This document shows positions 33,177-45,405 of a stretch of DNA of 64,000 nt, piece by piece. The notes beneath the pieces are model-generated. The model did no database searches, was not told where the DNA came from, and saw only the letters and a program-made list of their open reading frames with translations. Location: NCBI GenBank assembly GCA_023055425.1, contig JALGPY010000010.1, forward strand, positions 49,595,863 through 49,659,862, read 5' to 3'. The translations under genes were made by a program, and so were the position numbers. This DNA comes from Linanthus parryae. Taxonomy: Eukaryota > Streptophyta > Magnoliopsida > Ericales > Polemoniaceae. Positions within the stretch are counted from its first letter, which is position 1. Each line of letters starts with the position of its first letter.

Positions 33177-34832
33177 CAATGAAAGAAAGACGAAATAAGA
33201 ACAGAGGAGAAGGGGATGAGAATAAGTTGATTGCTGAGAAAGTGAGAGAGAGAGAGAAAAAGAGAGGGATCTTTGGGGTATTCGTAATTGGGGTAACCAT
33301 TTTGTTGAATCATGTCTTTGAAGTAAATGGAGGTGACCTTATCCTCTGTGCATGTGCGTGTTGTCGACGCGTGCGCACATACTTCATTATATATATTTCA
33401 AACAGTGTTGTTCAGGCGGGAAGTATAATCCCCATGACGCCATTTGTGATGTGGCAAACATAAGTCCCCCACTTAGAGTAGGCATGGCTCGAGAGGTGGG
33501 AATTCATACCGGGACAACAGAACGTTTTGAATTTATGGTGGGGGCATGTTGTCAAACGAGGCGTTAGGACTCGTATGGTCGTCTGCCATGTGAGTGACCT
33601 TTCAATTTCCTTGAGTGACATCAGAGGCATGGCCTTTCAGGAGACCTTTGATTATAAAAGGTTCCAATTGGATGAGCACATCCTCATGAGTAGCGATAGC
33701 AAAAAAGTAAATATGCATTGTAGAAGCTAGAGAAGGATTTCTTTACTCAAGCGCCTTCATGCCAGTATCTTTGGAGAAATCTCAGAGCGTGTGCCGCCCA
33801 TTCTTCTAAGGATGTTCAATCTCGGAGTTTCCAGCAAACCCATTTTTATGACAATGGAAGGGATCCGTCATCTTTGTTTCGAGTAGATGACATAGGGGCT
33901 TTGTTGGGTCTCCCCCTTTGGAACAACAACATTGACATGCTCCAATCGCAAGTGCACAATTGCCAGGTAATATTGAACTCAGAGAACTCTGGGAGACGAA
34001 AATAAATGAACAGTCATATTGCATAAAATAGTCAGGTTTGTGCTAACAACTTAGAATGTAAACATAATGACAGAAGTAATGATGAAAATGTAAAATTAAC
34101 TTATCAAGCGAAAAAAGAATCTAGGAATCCTCGCCTAAGGTAACATTTCAGTTTCTGTGGCTTTCAAAATATTGAGTTAGTAGGTTGTTTAACATGCAAA
34201 AATCATGATACCATTGGTCGAAACACACAGTTAACGAAAACCCCAAGCTAGTGATTTATCAAAACCCTAGATAAGCTTTAAGCCAATTTCTACCTCGAGT
34301 CCCAAGTTATGCAGCCACGTTGGTCGCGAGTGACTGCTTTTCGTGGTGCTTAATTCAATTTACTCATCAAACTAATCTCGTTGTTCACAAGTGAAAAGTC
34401 TTATTTGAATCCTACGAACAAGACATCATATTCCATAGAATATAAATGAAGCATGCACATCAACCATAAGAAAACCTCTAGTTCTCGATCAAGCCAAATG
34501 ATGGCGTGAATCAAAATCCTGTGAGAAATCAATTTGGAAAGATAACCCTAGGTACCCAACTCAAGTCATAGTAAATGAGTTTAGCCTCTCATAGCAGGGT
34601 ACAAGCTAGAAATATCCAAAATATTCATAAAAAATGAAGATTTTGAAAATAAGTATTTACTCAAACGTGTAATGCTGTTGATATCTTATGAAATTGTTGC
34701 TCCGTGGTTGTCTTCTCCAGATGCGTGAAGTCCCAAGCCTCTACTTTTTTGGCTACCCCAAATGTATCCACGCAACACACCTTGAGAGCTATTCCATAGG
34801 TGTAATGAAAATATGAACGCTTAGGGAGGGTA
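33177..34832. other. Unclassified sequence, possibly decayed LTR material
   Basis: AT-rich with GAGAGA runs near 33244. No frame or TE end is supported. The last part (about 34700-34837) may belong to the old Athila-like fragment that continues after the 2.7-kb solo LTR. Confidence 0.3.
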
Positions 34833-34837
34833 GGATA

Positions 34838-37553
34838 TGTAACACCCCGTCTTTTTCTAAGTATTATTGACGTATTTTTCGTAAAGTTTAAACAGTTATT
34901 TCCGAAATATTTGGCTAGTGGGGAGACAATAGTATTTTTAGAAGATATTAGCTAGTTACTAATTGGGGTGGTAGTTGTATTTGACATAAGCTAGATAGCC
35001 TTGTAAGTAAATAGCAATAATGAAAATAATAAAATAAACCAAAAAAAAAAAATTGTTTTCTTCCTATTCTCCAACGGGCTGAGTTTTGTGTTTTTCAACA
35101 CATTCTCTCTCCCTCTCTCCCCGTCACCTTCTCACTCTCTCTCTCTTTCCTTCCCTTCTCCTATATCTTCTCCCTCTCATTCTCTTCTTCGGCAACACAA
35201 CCACCACCACTCCCCAAGACCAACACCACCCCCAACGCCATCACCACCTCCATCTCTCTCTGTCTCTGTATCTCTCTTCTCTTTGTTCTGTGCGACGAAG
35301 AAACCCAGCAGTAGCAGGGGAAACAATGGCCGCCACCACCACCGGAAAATCACCGCCACCTCCACTGCCCATCCATCTCTCTCTCCCTTTCCCCTGCTCT
35401 CTCCGTCTCTCCCCTCTCTGCCTTGCTCAAAAGAGCCACCATCATCAACAACAGCAGCAGAGGCAGCAACAGATGCAGCGAAAGCAAACCCACCAGCGAC
35501 CACCACCTCACCTTTCCACCTCTGTCTCTCTCTCTCTCTCTCTATTTACTCTCCTCCTCGGGACTAGAAGCAGAATAGTAGCAGCAGAAGAAGCAGCCCA
35601 AACAGTGGTCGCAAGCCACTCCAACGCCGGCGAGACTCCATGGATTCCGGCGAGCTTCGAGCCCAAGCAAACCAAGGCGACCCACACCTTCTCCTCTGCT
35701 CCAATCATCTCCTGGAGGTCCGAACAAGCTAGAGGAGGCCTCAACCGAGGCCAAGAACAGCCGCAGAAAGTCCCGTCGAGCTCCACCTCCGGCGAACTTG
35801 ACCCACACCGTTTCTTCACCATTTCTTGCGATTTTTGGACTGGGTATGCCTGAAATCTCCTTATTAATTGTTTTATGTAATCAAAATCGTATCTTTAGGC
35901 CTTGAATCCATGTTTTGATCCGTTAGTTTGAATGTTCTTGGTTGGGGGGGTTTAAATTGCAATTATTCAGAAAGTGTGGGGGGAGTTATTTTGTCTTTTC
36001 AGAAACTTAAGGGGGTGCATATGACTTTTTCTAAAATTTTGTGGTACTAGTTGCAGTTTACAATTTCAGTTCCATTGATAAAATTAGTTTTCTCTAATTT
36101 GTTATTTATAATTAACAACTTTATTTTTGGGGATAACTATTATAGAAGAAAATATATTTTTGGGTTCGTAAATAAGTTAAAAATTAATATTTTCTTGAGA
36201 AAATAAAAGGAGCTATAAAATTTATTAGAATAGTTTGTTTTCATAAATTGGTTGAGAGTGTATTGAGTTAAAAGCTCCAATTAGTAGGTGACGGTTTCGT
36301 AGACGAGAAATACATCTAGGACACGCTCTTGGATTTCGGTATGTTAATATGCCTTACGCTGCGTGCATTTCGTTCGTGTATCCCATGTGTTATTTGTGAA
36401 CTACTATACTTGCTTTATTTGAGTTATTTACATTCTTTCAAATAAATGTACTTTTAAAGTATTGCATGAAAAATGATAACCCAAATCCAAAATAATAATC
36501 TGAAAGAAGAACATCTAAATTCTATATCCGAAATGAAGTACCAATTGAACACGACTACCATAGTAGGCCCTGATTACCTAGTTCACAGGCCACAATTATC
36601 GAAAGGAGCACACCGCTCACATATTGCTCAAATTCAAATATTTATCTTATATCAAATGTTGTGAAAATGTGCCACACTGGCTTAACTTGGAGCTCACGAT
36701 TTACATCTTGTGATATCTTGGAATAAAAATTTGTAGTGACGGAAAGTGGAAGCTGTTGTGCGTGGGTTTGTGCCATACCCCTGATACGATACTTTTAAGA
36801 CAGATTATGATTGTGATTGTGATTGGTTATTATATGGTTATGAGGCGCTATGATGCAAACCTCCTGTGATTGAGTTATGGTTATGGTTGTGCTTTTGCAC
36901 ATTATGAAATAGTGGTTGTGGATTGGATATGGTCACGCCCCGTTTCAACTAGTTAGTAAAATGAACTCCTGGACTCGATTATCTTATCATTGAGAAAAGT
37001 GAAAGTTATCATCTTGAGATTTAAAGTGACATTGCGAAATACCATTAACAGTACTTGATCCCCAAAGATGGTCCACATCATTGGGTTGAAATATAAAATT
37101 TGAAATCGTTACGAAGTATGACACATCAAATCAACAAGAACGTTATCCCCACATATTTCTGATACTTATTAGCGAACTTGTTATTCCTGTCACATGCCTC
37201 ATAATCTGTTTATGTGCTATGGGTGTTAGCTTACTTAGCCGTTTGCTGATCATTTTCTGTAAAACTGTGTCGGCTTTTGCCATTTTAAAACCGCAGGTTA
37301 TTCTTCAAGGTGGGGGACGTTCACGTCACAGCTGTATAGGAGGCTTGATGCTTAGAACATCGATCACATAGTATATCACTGAAAAATATATTCCTAGCTT
37401 TTCAAATGTTATCACTGTTTGTATTGAAATTGTAATAAATTATGCTTTGAGTTATCGATGGTTTTACTAGCTAAGAACCGACGATCCTTATCCGTTCCCA
37501 ATGAGGCTCATCACCTCGGGCGGAGGCATCCCTTGTGATAATGGGGTGTTGCA
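34838..37553 (+). repeat. Solo LTR, 2.7 kb, Tekay/Del-like chromovirus, TSD GGATA
   Basis: It starts TGTAACACCCCGTC and ends GGGGTGTTGCA, the paired ends of Tekay/Del-type LTRs. GGATA is duplicated exactly (34833-34837, 37554-37558). A CT-rich leader (about 35090-35550) precedes more AT-rich sequence. A 255-codon open stretch (35086-35853) is made of CT, CAC and CAG repeats; I take it as untranslated leader. Confidence 0.82.
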
Positions 37554-37558
37554 GGATA

Positions 37559-38528
37559 TGTATATTGCAAAGCGAAGTCCAAGCGTCACAACACGAAAAA
37601 TCTCACAATTCCTCATTAAAGCGTTTAAACAACAACTCAAGTCACCCAAGACTCATACTCATCGCGTACTCTACCCCAACACCCTGATGCTACTCGCAGC
37701 TAACCTCGTGAATGGGTAATGAATATCTGAGTATCAAATGTATAAACTTGGCCTTTTAAATTTGAAAACAAGCACCATTATTCATATATTTCCTTTGTTC
37801 ATTTTTTCTTTTTCTTTTTTTCAAAGAGGGGCATTTAACATAACAAATAAAAGGTCCAAGTGGCCTAAATAATAAATCCATTTTGGTGGAATAATATCAA
37901 AATATCAAATCATAGTGCCAAAGTCGGCACCCCCATACTCATTAAAATCTCTATCTCATCAAGTAGTGTAAAGTCTTTGTGCTTTACCACCTACCTCCTC
38001 AACTCCGAGAATGCAAGTCGAGCACGACCACCTATAATCTCAGCACCACCGATCGACGTGCCAATGATGTCGGCACTACTAAAACTCCTACAACTGTGAG
38101 CACTTATGATTAAGTGTCTCAACAACTGCAACCTAACGCAATCACTGTCTCTCACACCTACACTCTCTTATCCCCCAGATATCGAAATAAAATCTATATC
38201 AACCTCTGGATGTATCAATCATATCAGCCCTCAAATTCCCCATCAACTTGACTCCCTTTGTCATGACGCGTAGAAATACTCATTTTACTCTACGGATGTA
38301 GGCTTCCTAGGTTCAATTTTCTGCCAATAAAAGGATATGGGGCTGCAAGTGGTCTCACTACTGGACCTAAAAGGGTAGAGATAGGCCAGTGAAACCCTTC
38401 AAGTCATATGCAACTTCAAAGGATTTCGAGTGCGTGAGGACGAGTGATGACTTCTTGGTGAAGATGGTATGGTAGTACACTAAGATAACTAGCCCAGTGC
38501 GTAGCCTAAAGTAGTGTTAGGTGTAGTC
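37559..38528 (-). mobile_element. Old Athila-like internal fragment, left part
   Basis: It resembles the env-to-PPT region of the Athila element: CTCCCTTTGTCATGACGCGT matches CTCCCTCTGTCATAACGCGT at 46511-46530. GGCTTCCTAGGT, GTGGTCTCACTACTGGACCT and GTAGGATA..TATGTAT also have counterparts. No coding frame remains. It continues at 61507. Confidence 0.6.
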
Positions 38529-40003
38529 TGGCACGATTTCTTAACGCGTATGCAAAAGTGCACGATCAAGTAATATAGCGGTGGTATTTCAACCCCGAGT
38601 TATCAATCCCACAAGGACAGACTTGAGATTATTTAATCAGTCGATTAATTTAAAGTACATAGCTAGGAGGACAAAGATTTATTTAGCAACTTCGTCAACC
38701 ACAAACAAGTGATTGAAAACTGAAATAACAAACTAATCTAATATTTTTGTATCTTTTATTTCATAAACAGATATGGAGAAGATATCTAGATCACCAAGGG
38801 CGGTAGACGATTTCCGATTCAGCTACGTAACACGTCAACTCTATTCTAGTTCAGATGGGTAACTGCAATGAAAATCTCATCTCGTCTCATGTCATCCTAT
38901 GTATCTGTTGACTACAACCTCATGTCGGTCTCCTGCGTCTACCGGTCTGTTCTAGTAGGCTAACAACTTGCACGACAATGGGTCCTTTCGGTCCACCGTT
39001 GCAAGAGACAGGCGAATCTCTCCTACCAAATCTGCCCACTAAGGCCAATCCTAACACATCTCCTTTCGATCTCAGTGATTCGGGATTGTGTTCAAGTTCT
39101 CAACACAATTAGTCTAAGTCACTTCCGTGCACTCATCTAATTAACTAACATGTCCGGTTGATAACTCCTTTCACACTAAGGATTACGCACAGAACAAGAA
39201 CAAGTAAATGAAATAAAGATTAACACTAAGAAAGACAATGAACTATGGACAAACCCTAGTTTTCATGAAGATTAAATCATGATCACGTCGTGTCAATAGA
39301 CGAGATTCAATAACGAGTTCAAGAAACTAAACATCCATTGTAGAGATGAAATTCATACGCATGAAACAAAGTCTTAAACCCGTAAAATCATTCATCTACA
39401 TAGACCCTAGGCTCTCATACAGAAGCCTAGAAAAACCTCTAGCTAATCTTATTCAAACTAGAAAAAACTAACAAGTTTCTCCATAGAATGATAGAGAAGA
39501 GAAGAAGAAGAAATAGATCAAACCCTAGAGTTCTTCGATGGTTGTGTTCAAATCTTCACCTCCGTCTTTGTCATCCTCCAACGTGTGTGTAGAACCCAAA
39601 ATCTCCAGCAATTAATTGTAGTTCTAATGTATTAATTATTCTAAAAATTAGGTTTAGGAAATAATTAAAACCGAACTACGTAGTTTTGAACCAAAGTAAA
39701 TATTCGCCTCTTCCTTTCGTGATTTTGCTTCCAGGAGGTCGTGCGATCACGTCATCTGATCGTGCGATCAGAACTCTGATTGTGCGATCAGGAGGTCATG
39801 TCGCAACTTACAGCGAGTTTTACTCCTTTTCTTCTCCAAGATTCGTCGAGTTTTGCTTCTGATCGCACAACCAGATGACGAGGTTGTGAGATCTCCTGGT
39901 AATTTCTACTTCCTTTTCCTTTGCGCTTTATTCCTTTTCTTGCTTCTTAATTCTCTACACTGCTTTTCTTTTCTCTGTTCCCCTTCTTGCTTCTTCACTT
40001 TCT
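38529..40003 (-). repeat. Solo LTR B, left part (3' end of the LTR), Athila-like
   Basis: It starts TGGCACGATTTCTTAACGCG, like solo LTR A, and is preceded by TAGTC (38524-38528). Its other end is found 21 kb away at 61506, again followed by TAGTC. The hAT region sits inside it. Confidence 0.78.
39738..39895. repeat. Inverted-repeat word cluster in solo LTR B
   Basis: CTGATCGTGCGATCAG (39756-39771) has seven-base arms around TG. CTGATTGTGCGATCAG follows at 39776-39791 and a partial copy lies at 39738. An inverted version starts near 39858 (TCTGATCGCACAACCAGATG). Confidence 0.65.
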
Positions 40004-40289
40004 TGCGGCCATGGATGGGATTCTTGCAAGGTCACCGAGGTCTGCAGATTGGAGGGTTGTAGTGTACTGGTGATGGCTTCATGGTGTTCCAGTGATGACT
40101 AAGGGTTGGTTATTTGATCGGAGTGGGATCAGGGAATGAGAACAATCTACTACAGGTTGTTTAATAGGGTTTATGGTGGCTAAGGTAATGGGTATATTGA
40201 TGGGGTTGTAGGTCAGTTTGGTGGTGCTATGGAGGCAAGTTTATGGTCATTAATTGGGTTTAGTTGGTAGTGTAAATGGTGGTCTGTGA

Positions 40290-40678
40290 TGGTAGGTTAT
40301 TTGGATTTACTTTGTTATGCGATTGTCTTGCATGATTTTCCTTTTACCATTGTCGAGCATAGTGGCGTTAGGGCTGTGCTATCGTATTTGAATCCCAGTG
40401 TCACATTCATATCAAGAAACACGACTAAGGATGATATTCACAAAATGTATAAAAGAGAAAAGGAAAGGATAGTCTATATGTTGAATGATGCACCAGGCCG
40501 GATTAATTTTACTTTCGATTTGTGGACTTCAGTCACAACTGGTGTATGAAGCCTTACTGCCCATTTTATAGACTAGGTACTACAGAATAGAGTTTTGAAC
40601 TTTTCACTTATGCCACAACCTCATAGTGGTGTTGCATTAAGTGAAAGAATTTGTAACATGTTATCTCACACTTGATAA
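40290..40678 (+). pseudogene. hAT transposase, 5' part
   Basis: The frame reads LCYAIVLHDFPFTIVEHSGV, AVLSYLNPSVTFISRNTTKD and RINFTFDLWTSVTTGV, then TGA and further hAT-like text (SLTAHFID, then MPQPHSGVALSERI in shifted frames). The N-terminal BED zinc finger part is absent. The copia LTR cuts it at 40679 within the motif that continues as NASSNDVV at 58805. Confidence 0.8.
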
Positions 40679-40962
40679 TGTTGGGTCCAAGCCCAATTAA
40701 TGGACCCAAGTAATGATGGGACCAATACATACTAGAATTATCAGTTGTTAGGCGATGATGACACAAGTGGCTGCGTTGGTTCCTTTGGCATCAAGCCACA
40801 GAGTTGTGATTTTTTCCTTATGGGTTACTTCCACCGCCATACATGTTGGTAACAGCCTATATAAGGCTTTGTTTCTTCGCTTAATCACTACGAATTAAAG
40901 AATTCTCTCTATTATACATGTGTGTAAGTATTCGCGTTCTAGTCCAGCCCCGTGACCCAACA
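40679..40962 (+). repeat. 5' LTR of the copia element (internally deleted)
   Basis: The 284-bp LTR carries CCTATATAAGGC as TATA box. It lacks about 385 bp present in the 3' LTR between AATTCTCTC and ATTCGCGTTCTAG. Confidence 0.85.
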
Positions 40963-40967
40963 AAAAG

Positions 40968-40980
40968 TGGTATCAGAGCC
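40968..40980 (+). other. Primer-binding site of the copia element
   Basis: TGGTATCAGAGCC, the standard initiator tRNA-Met site, starts five bases after the LTR. Confidence 0.92.
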
Positions 40981-40987
40981 AGGTTCA

Positions 40988-41989
40988 ATGGGGGAGTCAA
41001 CGGGTTCCATGATCAACTTGTCAACTATCAATTACTTGATATGGAAGCCTAGAATGCAAGACTTTCTTTATTGCAAGGATTTGATGAACCCAATTCGTGC
41101 GAAAGGGTTCAAGCCAGCCGAAGTTAAAGATGATGTGTGGACCAAGATGAATATGAAGACGATTGGTCATATCCGCCAGTGGATTGAAAATTCGGTGTCC
41201 ATGAGTATGATCAAGGACACGATGTTCAACGAGGAGGCGAGGAATGAGATGGGCTCTGACAACGCGCATGCTCTTGTCACGGATAACAACGACAAGAACA
41301 AGAATCGAGGGAGAAGCCAAACAAGGAAAAAGAACAGAGGTCACAGCAAGTCCAGGAATAGAGGTTCTCAGCCAAGATCCAGAGTCTCGTGCTACACATG
41401 TGGAAAGAAGGGTCACATGGCAAGATCGTGCCAATTCCCGAAGAATGATCAAAACAAAGGCGACAATAGAAAGAACCTGAATATTGATGAGAGTGAGGAA
41501 GATGAAACAACTACCACAATCTCACAGAAAATTATGGTACTATCCGTGGGAGAGAAAGAATGCCTTCACGTCGCAGCGAATCGGGAAAATGAATGGGTTG
41601 TTGATATAGCCACTTCATACCATGCAACTTCGAGTCGAGATTTCTTCACTACATACAAAGCTGGAGACTTTGGCACTGTGAAGATGGGTAATACGAGTAC
41701 CTCGAAGATCACAGGGATTGGACATATTCCCATCCAAAATAATATTGGGTGCAAGATGGTGTTCAAAGATCTGCGCCATATTCCTGATTTGCGACTGAAC
41801 CTACTCTCTGGTATTGCTCTAGATCGCCAAGGAAATGAAAGCTACTTTGGTAGTGGAAAGTGGAAGCTGACTAAGGGATCAATGGTCGTGGCTAGAGGAG
41901 AAGCTTGTTTCATGCTCTACAAGAATCATGTGAAGGTAATTGGGGATAGCATGAATACCGTTGAGGATGCAGCATCACCAAAATTGTGA
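40988..41989 (+). pseudogene. copia gag-protease, truncated
   Basis: ATG 40988 starts MGESTGSMINLSTINYLIWK. The middle of gag is deleted: the text jumps from VWTKMNMKTIGHIRQWIENS to MIKDTMFNEEARNEMG. A basic KNRGRSQTRKKNRGHSKSRN stretch and zinc knuckle CYTCGKKGHMARSC follow. Protease has WVVDIATSYHATSSRDFF, with Asp kept but DTAAS changed to DIATS. The frame ends at a TGA (41987) where Trp of LWHKRLAH is expected. Confidence 0.85.
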
Positions 41990-42971
41990 CACAAGAGGCT
42001 TGCACACCTGAGTGAGAATGGGTTGAAGATTCTGGCAAGGAATTCCCTAATTCCTTTTGCCAAAGGTACACCACTGAATCCTTGTGATCACTTTTTCTTT
42101 TGAATACATCACAAGATTACGTTTAGTTCCTCTGCTAAGAGAAAGTCTAAGATATTGGATTTTGTGCACTTTGATGTGTGTGGTCCACTAGAGGTGGAGT
42201 CTATTAGCGGTCACAGATACTTTGTGACCTTTATTGACGATGCTTCACGTAAGGTGTGGGTTTATTTCCTGAAGACTAAATATGAAGTATTTGAGTACAT
42301 CAAGAAGTTCCATGACATGGTTGAAAGAGAAACAAGCAATCATTTGAAGCCTCTACGTACATAAAATGGTGGTGAATATACTTCAAATGAGTTTAAAGCT
42401 TTTTGTGATCCCCACGGTATTCGGCATGAGATGACGGTTCCAGGTACCCCACTACACAACAACGTTGCCGAGAGGATGAACCGGACTATTGTTGAGAGAG
42501 TTCGATGTATGCTCAGAATGGAAAAGGTGCCAAAGTCATTCTGGGGCGAATCACTTCGTACTGCCTATTATGTGATTAACCGGTATCCATCTGCTCATTT
42601 GGGTTTCGAGATTCTATATAAGGCACGACACCGTAAAGAAGTTTCATAATCTCATCTGAAAGGTATTTGGCTACAAGGCGTTCACGCATATACCCAAGGA
42701 GAAACAACTTAAGCTTGATGAAAAAGCCAATCCATGTGTTTTTGTGGGCTATGGAGATGCGGAGTTTGGCTACAGGCTATGGGATCCAGTGAATAAGAAG
42801 CTCATAAGAAGCAGGGATATGGATTTTTATGAGAAACAAACTATTGAAGATATCGATATGTCTTCAAAGTCAGAGGAAGTTGTTGCTCCCGGTATCAGTC
42901 CAGATACCTCCCCTAGTGCTACGGGTGGAGAAGAGACTCCTGGAGATGTTCCAGAGATAGATATTAAATAG
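41990..42971 (+). pseudogene. copia integrase, broken
   Basis: It begins HKRLAHLSENGLKIL (GAG_pre-integrase), with a gap near 42090. The core reads LDFVHFDVCGPLEVE and HRYFVTFIDDASRKVWVYFL. The second catalytic Asp (TDNGGEY) is lost, with a stop at 42362-42364 before NGGEYTS. The Glu of AERMNRTIVE remains. The C-terminus has FVGYGDAEFGYRLWDPVNKK. Confidence 0.85.
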
Positions 42972-43194
42972 ATGGAAGATGAAGATGACGATGCTAATTC
43001 CGGTGAAGAGGAAGTTGAGCAGGAGGAGCAGCCCCCTCCACCACAGAACGAAGGACCTTAATTTAGAAGTTCCACAAGGGATCCACAACCATCTGTCAGG
43101 TACCCATCATCTGAGTATATTTTAGTTACTGGTGAGGGGGATCCAGAAATTTTTCAAGAGGCGCAAACTCATAGAGATAAGTCCAGCTAGATAA

Positions 43195-43812
43195 TGCAAG
43201 AAGATATGAGTTGCTTGCATAAGAATGATACTTATGTGTTAGTAAAGCTACCGAAGGGAAGAAAAAAACTGAAGAACAAGTGGGTTTTCAAGCTCAAGAA
43301 GGATAATGATGGGAAGCTAGTGAATTAAAAGGCTCGATTGGTTGTCAAAGGGTTCGACCAAAAGAAAGGTATTGACTTTGCCAGTTGTTAAGATGACCTC
43401 AATCCGAGTTGCCTTAGGGCTAGTAGCTAGTATGGAACTCGAGCTTGAAAAACTTGATGTGAAGACTGCATTTCTCCATGGTGACTTGGAGGAAGACATC
43501 TACATGGAGCAGCCCGAAGGATTGGAAGTGAAAGGGAAGGAGAACATGGTTTGCAAACTCTATAAGAGTCTATAAGCCCTTAAGCAAGCGCCAAGACATT
43601 GGTACGAAAATTTCGACTCATTCATGGTGAGTCATTGGTACAAGAGAACACAGGCAGATCAGTGTATTTACATAAGAAGATTCCCCGATGGTAACTCCAT
43701 CCTTCTATTGTTGTATGTCGATGACATGTTGGTTATCGGTAAGAGTTCGGAGATGAGTGGAAATCTAAAGAAGGAGTTATTCAAGTCTTTAGACATGAAG
43801 GACTTAGGTTCC
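43195..43812 (+). pseudogene. copia reverse transcriptase, 5' part
   Basis: It reads MSCLHKNDTYVLVKLPKGRK, a stop after DGKLVN, ARLVVKGFDQKKGIDF, a short deletion, then VKMTSIRVALGLVAS and KLDVKTAFLHGDLEEDIYME. The catalytic motif LLYVDDMLVIG is intact. The Athila element interrupts it after DMKDLG. Confidence 0.88.
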
Positions 43813-45390
43813 TGATGCGCAGAATACAGGCTATTCGCAAGTATACGAAATCAAGTAATACCGGGTGTATTTCAACTCGGGTTGTCGATCCCACAGAGAC
43901 TCTTTCGGGTTTTCTCATGTAATCAGTTTTAGTTAACCGAGTGTAATAACGAGGAGGAGTTGATTGTGATTGCAGTTTACTAACCTAAAAACAGAAATTG
44001 AAAACGAAAACGTAAATATTTTTTGTGACATTTTTCTGAAATAAGCTGAATTGGTTGTTACTATAATGGATGGGAACAAGGCTCCAGGATCCCCTGGGGG
44101 TTTCTACAGATTTCAGTTTTACGTTTGATATGAAAACACTCAGCAGTTTAGTTATCTGTGCAACGTACCGGTTGTGCAGTGACCTTTCAGTTTCCACATG
44201 TAATCCCGATCCTGCAGACTTTCGGATTCCTGTTAAGCTGCCTAAGTCTGCAGTCTCGTTCTAATCCTGTTAGGGTTTCTAACATGTCCGGATGGCCCGG
44301 GTTAAAATTCTCTAACAGTCGGTCTCATGTTTTTCGGTGCTAGCCCTCTCTCCCTTTCTCTGGTCGGTCTATCAGGGTAAGGTACTAAATCCCGACTTTT
44401 CTTCCTAACCCTAACCTGACGTTTTCACCTACAGGCTTGGGTCTATAGCAATCCTGGGTGATCAATCCTATCATGCATATACGAGAATAATCAAAGCCAG
44501 AATAACAAATACAACTTGCTGAATTAAGATAACAATCATGAATCCATAATCAAACTAGTCATAAAATCCGGATACGAAACCCTAGGTTCACCGAGAACCT
44601 AGGTAAGAAGTTTAGCTAATAATAGTCATAATACTTAAACACAGTTTCTGAATGTAAAGAGAGAATGAAATCAAACTAAGTCTTCGAATCTCGAATCACT
44701 CTACCGTGCTCTTCGGGGATGCTCTGACTTGTCCTTCAGTTGTGTTGTATGATGTGTGTGTGTCGTCAAAACGAGTCTGGACGAGTATTTAAATAGTTCT
44801 GTTTTTGCCCGAAACGCTTGTGCCAGAATTTACGAAAACTGCCATCGGTCCACCGACTCGGAAAAAGTCAACCTGGCTGCGTATATACGCAACCAGGGCC
44901 CACCAAGCTCACTCCCCCACCTACGGCCTGCGTATATACGCAAGAGGCTGTGTATATACGCAAGCCCCTGTGTATATACGCAGGCAGGGGCTTGCCCTAG
45001 CCTGGCTTGGTCCTCTGTTGGGCCCGGTTGGGTCTCCTGGGTCCCACACTTCTGCCTCAAGTCTTCGGTTTGCCTCCCTCGGTGTTTTCCTGCTTTTCCG
45101 TGTTCCCGTCTTGGCTCGATCTCGTGCACGTTTCCTGAGACAGACCCGGTTCGGTCCCGGCACGCTTCCCGATGCACCTCCCGAACCTGTTCCTGAAAAG
45201 GCAACATGAACAGAACCCGCGATCATATCCAATAAAAGCATAAAATAAGAAGGAATCCAGAAAGCACAAATAAACGTCTCGTTCTAACTTTCCAAGGCAT
45301 TCTAGGGTAAATCCCGGCAAAAGACGCTGTTTTCCGACACAAACGCTTGTGAAATCAGGCTAAAAGATAACCCCTTATTGGTCGTTATCA
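43813..45390 (-). repeat. 3' LTR of the Athila element
   Basis: On the minus strand it starts TGATAACGACCAATAAGG and ends GCGCATCA (1,578 bp). TATTTAAATA (44786-44795) is a likely TATA box, with four palindromes 83-196 bp upstream of it. Confidence 0.9.
44878..44982. repeat. Palindrome cluster TGCGTATATACGCA in the 3' LTR
   Basis: Two perfect copies (44878-44891, 44929-44942) and two TGTGTATATACGCA variants (44949-44962, 44969-44982). Confidence 0.88.
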
Positions 45391-45405
45391 AATACCCCCA
45401 CACTA
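45391..45405 (-). other. Polypurine tract of the Athila element
   Basis: AGTGTGGGGGTATTT on the minus strand, directly before the 3' LTR. Confidence 0.8.

Noticed and set aside
33455..33490. Possible Athila-type PPT (AAGTCCCCCACTTAGAGTAGG)
   Set aside because: It resembles the PPT neighbourhood of the Athila element in shape only. No LTR end (GTTATCA) lies next to it.
35086..35853. 255-codon open frame rich in Ser, Leu, His and Gln
   Set aside because: It consists of CT, CAC and CAG repeats inside a solo LTR; several frames are open at once on both strands, so it reflects composition.
40004..40289. BED zinc finger exon of the hAT gene
   Set aside because: No Cys/His pattern is found in the GT-rich stretch; the N-terminal part appears to be missing.
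44756..45241. Several overlapping 60-146 codon frames on both strands in the Athila LTR (and again at 56616-57142)
   Set aside because: They fall in LTR sequence with palindromes and are repeated in both LTRs in several frames, so they are not genes.
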